Positions 14,146 to 19,177 of a stretch of 44,551 nt of DNA are shown here, in pieces. Under the pieces are notes generated by a model. It had not been told where the DNA came from and ran no database searches. It saw nothing but the letters and a program-made list of their open reading frames with translations. The translations under genes and the position numbers were made by a program. The stretch's first letter is position 1, and each line of letters opens with the position of its first letter. The stretch is taken from contig NZ_JALXPE010000035.1 in NCBI RefSeq assembly GCF_025143365.1, forward strand, positions 1 to 44,551. Direction: 5' to 3'. This stretch comes from Microbacterium sp. p3-SID336 (lineage in GTDB: Bacteria > Actinomycetota > Actinomycetes > Actinomycetales > Microbacteriaceae).

Positions 14146-14442
14146 TCAGTTGCCACCACCGATGGTTGCTGAACCGAAGCCGTAGATGGTCTCGCCTTCT
14201 TGGTAGGTGGTGACGGTGTCTTCGTCTTGTGATGAGGCGTTCGCTACACCGCTTGTGGTTGTGATGCCTGTCACAAGCAGAATCGCTATGACAGCAATCC
14301 ATGCTTTCTCGCGAGCGATTTCAAAGACGTTGCTCCAAGCGAAGGACAAGTTGGAAGGTGCTACTACCTCATCGGAGATGGTGTCGTAGTGTTCACGTAC
14401 TTGGCTTACTGCGGAACGATTGAAGTTGGTCATGATGGTCAT
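14146..14442 (-). CDS. 98-aa single-pass membrane or secreted protein
   Basis: Start MTIMTNFNRSAVSQVREHYD at 14442 after CCAAGGAAAAACAAC. About 45 cytoplasmic-type residues are followed by one hydrophobic stretch (WIAVIAILLVTGITTTSG) and a short Ser/Asp/Gly-rich tail ending GGGN. This fits a single-pass membrane protein with the C-terminus outside, or a late-cleaved signal (GVANASS). First gene of a three-gene operon whose leader contains the MPTQGG mini-ORF. Function unknown. Confidence 0.75.
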   Translation of the reverse strand: MTIMTNFNRSAVSQVREHYDTISDEVVAPSNLSFAWSNVFEIAREKAWIAVIAILLVTGITTTSGVANASSQDEDTVTTYQEGETIYGFGSATIGGGN

Positions 14443-14468
14443 GTTGTTTTTCCTTGGTCAGAGTTTGC

Positions 14469-14489
14469 TCACCCTCCTTGGGTGGGCAT
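14469..14489 (-). CDS. six-codon leader ORF MPTQGG
   Basis: ATG CCC ACC CAA GGA GGG TGA, 27 bases before the operon's first gene. CACCC and GGGTG at its ends can pair. The same leader with one residue changed (MSTQGG) occurs at 16435-16455, and the bases before it (CGTTAGTACATAACTATG) are also conserved. Confidence 0.45.
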   Translation of the reverse strand: MPTQGG

Positions 14490-14498
14490 AGTTATGTA

Positions 14499-14518
14499 CT
14501 AACGACGTCTGATCGGGA
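14499..14518 (-). promoter_or_regulatory. CGTTAG / CCCGATCAGACG promoter region
   Basis: On the minus strand TCCCGATCA is followed by GACGTCGTTAGTACATAAC. The CGTTAG word is shared with the promoters at 16463, 16955 and 18113. CCCGCATTTTG lies just upstream (14526-14536). Confidence 0.5.
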
Positions 14519-14556
14519 AAAACACAAAATGCGGGTGGAGACGGCATCCAACGAAA

Positions 14557-14588
14557 GAACCCCTCCACCAAAACAGGTAGAGGGGTTC
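14557..14588 (-). terminator. hairpin terminator
   Basis: GAACCCCTC / GAGGGGTTC stem with a 14-base loop, 128 bases after the stop of LRV gene 4. Confidence 0.65.
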
Positions 14589-14595
14589 AGGGGAG

Positions 14596-14720
14596 TGGCG
14601 AACTCTTCAAGTTTTTGAATCCGCAGAGCGCGGGAGCTACTACAGATCAGTCAGACTTCTGTACGCGGATCAACGACCTGTACCGGTGCGCAGCCGTCGC
14701 CAACTCTCGAAGTTTTTAAC
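14596..14720. repeat. repeat-flanked non-coding stretch after LRV gene 4
   Basis: Two diverged direct repeats, GAACTCTTCAAGTTTTTGAA (14600-14619) and CCAACTCTCGAAGTTTTTAA (14699-14718), flank about 80 bases. A third copy in the opposite orientation follows the stop of LRV gene 3 (8508-8526). Inside is CCGCAGAGCGCGGGAG, also found at 9888-9903. The stretch may form a structured RNA end; nothing coding is seen. Confidence 0.45.
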
Positions 14721-15369
14721 TCGCCACGTCAGACACACGAACCGACACACCAAGACGAGAAGCAAGTGCTCCACGCACAAGGTCATCATCGTCTCCCATC
14801 AAACGCTGAACCACACCAAAGGGAGCGTTCGGGTTCTTCAAGACCTCAGCACGCACCCTGCTGCTCCAATGAGATTCAAGCGAACGCAGCACACTCTGAG
14901 AAGCGCGAGGATGACGAGCCACATGGAACGGAACGAAGTCACTCATCGGAGCGATACTCAACGCTGTCTTCAAGGCGAGAGTGACCGCCTTCTTCGGAGC
15001 GTTTGGGTTGAGCACCACCCATCCCAAAACGTAGATGTTCTTGACGGTGGAGAGAGTAATGAGATCCGCAGCACGAGTGTGAGCGTGAGAAGCAACAGCG
15101 TTACGCACTGAGTGCTCGGCGCTACCTACTAACAGGTGGAGGATACGTCCGGATGCCTCAGGGTGCGTTGCTATGGCTGTGAGCGCCTTGGGGTGGGTTT
15201 CTGTCTTGGCTGCTTCGTAGAGGATGTGTTCAGGGCACGCAGGGTTGCTGAGGGCTTTGAATCGCACGTAGGGAGATTCGTCTGCGATGAGGAATCTGAA
15301 CATGCGTTCTTCTCGTGCTGTCAGGGGAGTGGTGGTCTCTTCATTGAGTGTGGTGATCGTTGTTTTCAT
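14716..15369 (-). CDS. LRV-like repeat protein, 217 aa
   Basis: Start MKTTITTLNEETTTPLTARE at 15369 after CCGGAGGACACC. From residue 25 it is made of LRV-like units (ALSNPACPEHILYEAAKTE, VLNPNAPKKAVTLALKTAL, VLKNPNAPFGVVQRLMGD), less regular than in the paralogues and mixed with HEAT-like helices. There is no N-terminal Cys motif. Soluble, without a signal or membrane segment. It is the fourth LRV-like gene of the element, with promoter TGCCGATAGTA at 15401 and dispersed element copy 5 upstream. The function is unknown; a protein-binding solenoid is the best reading. Confidence 0.8.
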   Translation of the reverse strand: MKTTITTLNEETTTPLTAREERMFRFLIADESPYVRFKALSNPACPEHILYEAAKTETHPKALTAIATHPEASGRILHLLVGSAEHSVRNAVASHAHTRAADLITLSTVKNIYVLGWVVLNPNAPKKAVTLALKTALSIAPMSDFVPFHVARHPRASQSVLRSLESHWSSRVRAEVLKNPNAPFGVVQRLMGDDDDLVRGALASRLGVSVRVSDVAS

Positions 15370-15400
15370 GGTGTCCTCCGGTGGTTTGCTTCGTTACTCG

Positions 15401-15411
15401 TACTATCGGCA
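15401..15411 (-). promoter_or_regulatory. TGCCGATAGTA promoter element
   Basis: Preceded on the minus strand by CCCGCATTTTGCTTCGTGTT; 31 bases before the ATG of LRV gene 4. Confidence 0.65.
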
Positions 15412-15439
15412 AAACACGAAGCAAAATGCGGGTGGAGAC

Positions 15440-15474
15440 GGGACAGGATCACGTCCTTGACTCAATTCCCGGTC
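15440..15474 (-). repeat. dispersed intergenic structured element, copy 5
   Basis: GGGACAGGATCACGTCC followed by AATTCCCGGTC, between the terminator at 15494 and the promoter at 15401. Confidence 0.65.
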
Positions 15475-15493
15475 AAGGCGATGGGGGAAGAAA

Positions 15494-15527
15494 CCCTGCC
15501 TGTGTTGGAGGTCACAGGCAGGGTAGG
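15494..15527 (-). terminator. hairpin terminator
   Basis: ACCCTGCCTGTG / CACAGGCAGGGT stem right after the stop at 15532. A sister of the terminator at 13551. Confidence 0.8.
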
Positions 15528-15531
15528 AGGT

Positions 15532-15831
15532 TCAAGCAACAAGGTCGCTATCAAACTCCGCATAGGGGAAGTAGCCGATGTAGCTGAGTCCCATGTTGTC
15601 CGTGCTCATCAGCAGCGCAACATCCATAGGGCTGATACCTTCCTCACGGAAAGCCTCAGCAACGGCAGCAGATATCAGAGAGGTTGAGTTAGCAACGAAA
15701 CCAACACAGGTTACTCCGAACATCCCGCGACCGGAGTATCCAACGTGTGCTCTCGCATCGGAATCGTAAGGTTGTAGCGCCTCAACTACGCGTTCAATCT
15801 TGTCTTGTGTGAATCTCATTTCAGTCATCAT
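15532..15831 (-). CDS. unknown 99-aa protein downstream of a tRNA
   Basis: Start MMTEMRFTQDKIERVVEALQ at 15831 after CCAAGGACAAC. The protein looks alpha/beta with a Gly-rich turn (HVGYSGRGMFGVTCVGF) and no membrane segment. Its start lies 34 bases after the end of the tRNA at 15866, and the same arrangement (tRNA, then AAGGACAACA and ATG) recurs at 17529-17751. The gene is thus probably co-transcribed with the ACCxxC gene at 15967 and the tRNA. Function unknown. Confidence 0.75.
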   Translation of the reverse strand: MMTEMRFTQDKIERVVEALQPYDSDARAHVGYSGRGMFGVTCVGFVANSTSLISAAVAEAFREEGISPMDVALLMSTDNMGLSYIGYFPYAEFDSDLVA

Positions 15832-15865
15832 GTTGTCCTTGGTCATGTGAGCGGACTGCTCACTG

Positions 15866-15939
15866 TCTCTGTGGAAGGAGTCGAACCTTCACTGAACCGC
15901 TACTCAGGCGGATTCCTCTACCGGTTGGGATACACAGAG
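15866..15939 (-). tRNA. tRNA with GAG anticodon, short variable arm
   Basis: A 74-base cloverleaf on the minus strand: acceptor CTCTGTG/CACAGAG, T-arm GAAGG-TTCGACT-CCTTC, D-loop AACCGGTAG, anticodon arm TCCGC-CTGAGTA-GCGGT with anticodon GAG (15903-15905), and A73, with CCA not encoded. GAG would decode leucine CUC/CUU, but leucine tRNAs have a long variable arm and this one has only five bases. The D-stem has one C-A mismatch, the anticodon stem a T-T closing mismatch, and base 37 is U. Charging identity is therefore uncertain. It lies between two protein genes of one operon. Confidence 0.75.
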
Positions 15940-15946
15940 GGGAGCC

Positions 15947-15960
15947 ACCCCAAAGGGTGA
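15947..15960 (-). other. CACCC/GGGTG mini-hairpin before the tRNA
   Basis: A five-base-pair hairpin between the stop of the 15967 gene and the tRNA. A like hairpin stands at 17829-17841 before the second tRNA, perhaps guiding RNA processing. Confidence 0.4.
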
Positions 15961-15966
15961 TGGTCG

Positions 15967-16407
15967 TTATAGGAGAACGGTTACGCGATCCGCGTCAGTG
16001 CCGTTCCATCGCGTCTCAAACCCGTTCGCCTCGAAGACAGCAACAGCCGCAGCAACCCTTTCTAAGTCACCACCATGAAACAGTGAGAGTTCGGTCACGG
16101 GGTATGTGTTTTGAACGGACTCTTCTACGTACTCATCCTCTTCGTAGTCAAAGTCCAACTCGTCTTCCCACACGGTTAGCGTCAGGTGACTGCCAAACAT
16201 GTTCCATGACCAACTTGGGTCACTACCGTGCTGTGTCACGAGAATCTCCGCAAGATAGGTGTCCACACTCAGGTCAACGCTGAGCATCTCGGGAAGGTTC
16301 GTGCATCCGTAACAGCAAGCTCCTTCGCCCATATACCACTTGATGCCGAGCGCTTCAATCTCAGCGACCGCCTTGGTGAAGAGTTCTTCCTTGGTGTGAG
16401 TGCTCAT
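15967..16407 (-). CDS. ACCxxC-motif protein, 146 aa
   Basis: Start MSTHTKEELFTKAVAEIEAL at 16407; AAAGGA lies some 12 bases up. Motifs in order: GEGACCYGCTNLPEML (residues 28-43), a central Glu/Asp-rich stretch (EDELDFDYEEDEYVEES), and a C-terminal AAVAVFEANGFETRWNGTDADRVTVLL. The ACCxxC word and the closing G-x-x-T-x-W-x-G-x-x-A-x-x-V pattern are shared with the 90-aa protein at 16632, so they form one family. I cannot name the family with certainty. The three cysteines may bind metal. First gene of an operon that continues into a tRNA and the gene at 15532. Leader with MSTQGG mini-ORF. Confidence 0.75.
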   Translation of the reverse strand: MSTHTKEELFTKAVAEIEALGIKWYMGEGACCYGCTNLPEMLSVDLSVDTYLAEILVTQHGSDPSWSWNMFGSHLTLTVWEDELDFDYEEDEYVEESVQNTYPVTELSLFHGGDLERVAAAVAVFEANGFETRWNGTDADRVTVLL

Positions 16408-16434
16408 GGTCTTTGCGTCCTTTGGTCTTGGTGA

Positions 16435-16455
16435 TCACCCTCCTTGGGTGCTCAT
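16435..16455 (-). CDS. six-codon leader ORF MSTQGG
   Basis: ATG AGC ACC CAA GGA GGG TGA, 27 bases before the 146-aa gene. It is the counterpart of the ORF at 14469-14489, with an identical upstream CGTTAGTACATAACTATG. Confidence 0.45.
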   Translation of the reverse strand: MSTQGG

Positions 16456-16462
16456 AGTTATG

Positions 16463-16482
16463 TACTAACGAATGTCCGAATG
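16463..16482 (-). promoter_or_regulatory. CCCATTCGGACATTCGTTAG promoter-like element
   Basis: The word TTCGGACAT plus CGTTAG is shared with the 70-aa gene's promoter at 18113-18133 and in part with 14499 and 16955. It seems to be a second form of the element's promoter. Confidence 0.5.
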
Positions 16483-16535
16483 GGAAAGTACACATCTTGG
16501 AGACACTTCACCATCGCGATAGATCGAGTTATATA

Positions 16536-16548
16536 ACTTACCATAAGT
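16536..16548 (-). promoter_or_regulatory. ACTTACCATAAGT operator-like palindrome
   Basis: Set in an AT-rich stretch (TTATATAACTTA, TCTTAAAATAAGC) some 130 bases upstream of the 146-aa gene. It is of the same type as the sites at 5996, 9937 and 10805. Confidence 0.45.
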
Positions 16549-16582
16549 CTTAAAATAAGCTCAGAAATCGAACACACGAAAG

Positions 16583-16616
16583 TTGCCCCTCACTCAACGA
16601 AGAGCAAGGGGCAACC
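16583..16616 (-). terminator. hairpin terminator
   Basis: GTTGCCCCT / AGGGGCAAC stem, 16 bases after the stop of the 90-aa gene. Confidence 0.75.
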
Positions 16617-16631
16617 GAAGCAACAGCTGAA

Positions 16632-16904
16632 TCAGTAGTTGAGATACACGCGAACCGCGAACACCCCATCCCACGCAGTGTGAAGACCCGCCTCACGGAA
16701 CGCACTCACAACCTCACTACCGTCCCTCGTGAAGTTGACCCACAGAACATCAGCAGGTTCACCCACACTCCAAACCACAGGAGCGCCGTCAGGCACATCT
16801 AAAGCAGCACAGACATCACAACACGCGGCAAGACGAGTAGTAACACCTCGCTCCATCAACAGGCGCTCAGCAGCGCTCACACGGGCATCAAGAATCGAAC
16901 TCAT
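16632..16904 (-). CDS. ACCxxC-motif protein, 90 aa
   Basis: Start MSSILDARVSAAERLLMERG at 16904 after TTGGAG. It holds AACCDVCAALDVPDG (residues 27-41) and ends FREAGLHTAWDGVFAVRVYLNY, which matches the 146-aa neighbour (ACCYGC; FEANGFETRWNGTDADRV). It lacks that protein's acidic middle part. The pair probably arose by duplication within the element. The cysteines suggest a metal site. No function known to me. Monocistronic, with its own CTCGTTAGAG promoter and terminator. Confidence 0.75.
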   Translation of the reverse strand: MSSILDARVSAAERLLMERGVTTRLAACCDVCAALDVPDGAPVVWSVGEPADVLWVNFTRDGSEVVSAFREAGLHTAWDGVFAVRVYLNY

Positions 16905-16954
16905 CAGAGAACTCCAATCAATCAGGGAAACAAGGAGGGATACCTTGTTCTGAC

Positions 16955-16966
16955 ATCTCTAACGAG
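16955..16966 (-). promoter_or_regulatory. CTCGTTAGAGAT promoter-like element
   Basis: Minus-strand CGTTAGAGAT, shared with the 18113 promoter. TCAGAACAAGG, part of the 16-mer repeated at 19178, 19266 and 19360, follows. Confidence 0.4.
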
Positions 16967-16994
16967 CAGAACCAACGAACCAACACGAACCCAC

Positions 16995-17029
16995 ACCGGG
17001 ACGGTTCCACGTCCCCAACGACCGGGAAT
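16995..17029 (-). repeat. dispersed intergenic structured element, copy 6
   Basis: ACCGGGACGGTTCCACGTCC followed by CGACCGGGAAT. The GGGACG/CGTCCC hairpin is perfect, and ACCGGGA is directly repeated. Confidence 0.7.
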
Positions 17030-17049
17030 AGAAGTGATTCAAAAAGAAG

Positions 17050-17081
17050 AAGCCCCCACCCAACGAAGGGCAAGAGCTTCA
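17050..17081 (-). terminator. imperfect hairpin terminator
   Basis: GAAGC...GCTTC with an inner CCC/GGG, after the stop of the 86-aa gene. It resembles the hairpin at 2810. Confidence 0.45.
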
Positions 17082-17101
17082 AGTAGATGAGTAGAACTAC
17101 A

Positions 17102-17362
17102 TCAGGATGTCTCGGAAGCAGCCATGAACAGCGAGTAGTCAAGCAGCGAGAACGCCACAGCCAACACACTCTCCGACGAAGCACGCAGACCCTCCGCCCG
17201 CAAAATGCCCTCAGCGACCCGGAACGAGGCATCAGACGGCACAGAATCCGCAGAACGCATCAACACAAGCAAATCCTCCCTGTGAGCCTCATACGCCCGC
17301 ACAGAACGAGCATCCGAAAGAAACGAGATCACACCCGGATCGTTCACAAGAAGATTCACCAT
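17102..17362 (-). CDS. unknown 86-aa protein
   Basis: MVNLLVNDPGVISFLSDARS starts at 17362; the ribosome site (GGTGGGT) is poor and the start is uncertain. A helical, Leu/Ala/Ser-rich small protein (VAEGILRAEGLRASSESVL) without signal, membrane or cysteine motifs. Dispersed element copy 7 lies about 30 bases upstream. No family recognised. Confidence 0.6.
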   Translation of the reverse strand: MVNLLVNDPGVISFLSDARSVRAYEAHREDLLVLMRSADSVPSDASFRVAEGILRAEGLRASSESVLAVAFSLLDYSLFMAASETS

Positions 17363-17390
17363 ACCCACCAAGATACGAACAACATCAGAC

Positions 17391-17427
17391 ACCGGGACGG
17401 CTCTACGTCTCTGAATAATTCCCGGTC
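17391..17427 (-). repeat. dispersed intergenic structured element, copy 7
   Basis: ACCGGGA (17391-17397) and TCCCGGT (17420-17426) inverted, around CGGCTCTACGTC. Confidence 0.7.
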
Positions 17428-17441
17428 GGAGCGGGTGAGAA

Positions 17442-17473
17442 GAACCCCGCCTGATGGACGACAAGCGGGGTTC
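17442..17473 (-). terminator. hairpin terminator
   Basis: GAACCCCGC / GCGGGGTTC stem, 56 bases after the stop of the 59-aa gene. Confidence 0.7.
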
Positions 17474-17528
17474 AGATTGTGAGGCTACTCATTCCGAGAA
17501 GTAGCGGAAGGCGGGGCCGTGCGATACG

Positions 17529-17708
17529 TCAGTCCCACAGCCCATCAAAGTCAACTTGTTTGATGATGCGTACCTTGTCATCACCAACAGTTTCTGCTGC
17601 TACCGCTGCCTCATCAGTATCAGGGATATGGCGTCTCACTTCACGCACATGCCCGATGACACTACTGCCGGGTTCAGGGGTGAAGATTCTTGTCTCTATG
17701 ATTTCCAT
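17529..17708 (-). CDS. unknown 59-aa protein downstream of tRNA-Arg
   Basis: A complete small frame: MEIIETRIFTPEPGSSVIGH..., ending KQVDFDGLWD, with AAGGACAACAG upstream of the ATG. It is acidic, with beta and helix mixed and no cysteines. It follows the tRNA at 17751 by 42 bases, as the gene at 15532 follows the other tRNA. Function unknown. Confidence 0.65.
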   Translation of the reverse strand: MEIIETRIFTPEPGSSVIGHVREVRRHIPDTDEAAVAAETVGDDKVRIIKQVDFDGLWD

Positions 17709-17750
17709 TCTGTTGTCCTTGCGTTATCACGGTGAGCATCATGCCCACTG

Positions 17751-17824
17751 ACCCCGTGGCGGGACTCAAACCCGCAACCTCCTGCTCCGCAAGCAGGTGC
17801 TCTATCCAATTGAGCTACACAGGG
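17751..17824 (-). tRNA. tRNA-Arg (GCG anticodon)
   Basis: A clean 74-base cloverleaf on the minus strand: acceptor CCCTGTG/CACGGGG, D-arm GCTC/GAGC, anticodon arm CCTGC-TTGCGGA-GCAGG, T-arm GCGGG-TTTGAGT-CCCGC; CCA not encoded. Anticodon GCG reads CGC/CGU arginine codons. Bacteria normally use ACG (inosine) for these, so GCG is uncommon. The discriminator base reads U, which is also unusual. It is placed between two small protein genes, apparently in one transcript. Confidence 0.85.
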
Positions 17825-17828
17825 AGGG

Positions 17829-17841
17829 AACACCCGAAGGG
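17829..17841 (-). other. CACCC/GGGTG mini-hairpin before tRNA-Arg
   Basis: Five-base-pair stem with a GAA-type loop between the stop of the 70-aa gene and the tRNA, as at 15947-15960. Confidence 0.4.
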
Positions 17842-17850
17842 TGCTACCGC

Positions 17851-18063
17851 TCAACCTTCTGTGTAGTAATCCACAGCAGTGGCTTTGAAAGTCTGATAAG
17901 CAGCGTCAAAGAGTTCCACGCCGTTGAAGTCTTCAAAGTACGCAAGTATCTTCGCGTCAAAGTCTTCATCGTTCACAACAGGGAAGCGAACATCAAGTAT
18001 AGGAAGCTCCCAATCAAGTTCGTTCAGTTCGGCAACAGTGGTGATGCGAGGTGTGGTAGTCAT
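17851..18063 (-). CDS. unknown 70-aa protein upstream of tRNA-Arg
   Basis: Start MTTTPRITTVAELNELDWEL at 18063 after CGAAGGAAACCGAA. A small acidic protein (FPVVNDEDFDAKILAYFEDF) ending VDYYTEG. No cysteines, no hydrophobic segment, no known family. First gene of a gene-tRNA-gene unit. Promoter of the CGTTAG class at 18113, where the flanking GATTCCG...CGGAATC inverted repeat (18145-18165) could be an operator. Confidence 0.7.
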   Translation of the reverse strand: MTTTPRITTVAELNELDWELPILDVRFPVVNDEDFDAKILAYFEDFNGVELFDAAYQTFKATAVDYYTEG

Positions 18064-18112
18064 TTCGGTTTCCTTCGGTCGGAGTGAACAACCGTTTCGT
18101 TGTTCTTCCTTA

Positions 18113-18133
18113 TCTCTAACGGATGTCCGAATG
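18113..18133 (-). promoter_or_regulatory. CCCATTCGGACATCCGTTAG promoter-like element
   Basis: 19 of its 20 bases equal the element at 16463-16482. Confidence 0.5.
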
Positions 18134-18167
18134 GGCAAAGTACAGATTCCGGATACGTCGGAATCCA

Positions 18168-18200
18168 ACCGGGATAGTTCCACGTCCCTCGCGACCGGGA
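18168..18200 (-). repeat. dispersed intergenic structured element, copy 8
   Basis: ACCGGGATAGTTCCACGTCC followed by CGACCGGGA. The outer ACCGGGA is directly repeated, as in copy 6. Confidence 0.65.
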
Positions 18201-18221
18201 AAAGAAGTACTCCCGAAACAA

Positions 18222-18256
18222 GGTATCCCCTCAGTCATCACAACCAAGGGGATACC
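18222..18256 (-). terminator. hairpin terminator
   Basis: GGTATCCCC / GGGGATACC stem, 22 bases after the stop at 18278. Confidence 0.7.
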
Positions 18257-18277
18257 AAGAATCAGACAGCAGCAGCA

Positions 18278-18589
18278 TCAAGCATCAAAAGAGAAACCAA
18301 TCGCGGTGATGCGAGGACTAAAGAAAGAACTCCTACCTGTCGCTACTCCATCAAAAACAAGTGGAACGACATCATCACGGTAGACATCCCTCCTGAGTGA
18401 CTTCAAGAGAGAGCGACTGAACACGCCTTCTCCTACCACGTCAAACCACAGCGTCTTCGTAGGAGTGGGAAACATCCAATCAGGAACATCCTCAACATAA
18501 GTCTCGTAATCCACTGAACGCTGCGCAGGGTCGGCAGCGAACCTCATCGCGAAGTGTCTCTCAATCTCTTCTCTGTCTTGTGTGTTCAT
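18278..18589 (-). CDS. unknown 103-aa protein
   Basis: Start MNTQDREEIERHFAMRFAAD at 18589 after CCTTTGGAGTACACC, the same leader wording as the M50-like gene (GACCTTTGGAG). Charged N-terminal helix, then DVPDWMFPTPTKTLWFDVV and a basic middle (SLLKSLRRDVYRDD). Soluble. No family recognised. It is the last protein gene before the element's right end. Promoter at 18638. Confidence 0.75.
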   Translation of the reverse strand: MNTQDREEIERHFAMRFAADPAQRSVDYETYVEDVPDWMFPTPTKTLWFDVVGEGVFSRSLLKSLRRDVYRDDVVPLVFDGVATGRSSFFSPRITAIGFSFDA

Positions 18590-18637
18590 GGTGTACTCCA
18601 AAGGTCATAGAACACATCCGACTGATGCGCTCACTAC

Positions 18638-18648
18638 CTATATCGGTA
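18638..18648 (-). promoter_or_regulatory. TACCGATATAG promoter element
   Basis: One-base variant of TGCCGATATAG, 48 bases before the 103-aa gene, with CGCATTCTTGTGTTTC upstream. Confidence 0.6.
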
Positions 18649-18839
18649 GAAACACAAGAATGCGGATGAGCAAGGGATGAAGCGCCAACACAGGTAGACA
18701 CATCCATCGGGGGAAAAGTAGACACTGTTCACACGTGGAGACACTTCAAACATCAACACCGAAGAGAAGCAACAGCACCGGCAGACGCCCACGACCACAC
18801 ACGAGGGGAGTGCCCATCCTGTCCAACCGGGGAAGTCTT

Positions 18840-19175
18840 CTGATGAACACACCCGCACACACAGTCAACAAACACCGCCTACACGGAAGGGGATAAACCC
18901 CTCCCGCACAGCAAACCCCTCCAAGGAGGGGCACTCCCCACCAACCACCACCCGCAACAAGCACCACGCCTACCGGCACCCACACCGCAACCCGCAACAC
19001 CCAACCGCAAGCCCCGTCCTACAACACCCGCAAAATGCGGATGAACAACGCAGCCCTCAACCGCAGCACCGCAACCGGGGAAGCAACATCACCCGCAACG
19101 AGTACTCACAAGCCCGCAACATCAGAAGCAAAATGCGGGTAGCCACCGCAACACCACCGCAAGCAAAATGCGGGT
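18840..19175. repeat. iteron-like CCGCAA repeat cluster
   Basis: At least ten copies of CCCGCAA or ACCGCAA, often followed by C or G, all on the plus strand (for example 18951, 18985, 18991, 19004, 19027, 19091, 19112, 19145, 19155), with three CAAAATGCGG(G) words (19031, 19130, 19165) and a CCCCTCCAAGGAGGGG palindrome (18916-18931). No credible gene. It resembles a replication or partition locus. Confidence 0.6.
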
Positions 19176-19177
19176 GG

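Noticed and set aside
14620..14715. A third tRNA or tRNA-like RNA between 14.6 and 14.7 kb
   Set aside because: The outer GGCGA/TCGCC can pair, but no T-arm or anticodon arm of normal size is found.
18746..19000. Minus-strand frame of 84 codons rich in Val, Gly and Cys
   Set aside because: It reads through the CCGCAA repeats, starts with GTG without a ribosome site and has low-complexity composition.
18840..19175. CRISPR array
   Set aside because: The repeated words are only 7-12 bases, unevenly spaced and without regular spacers; no cas gene is in the window.
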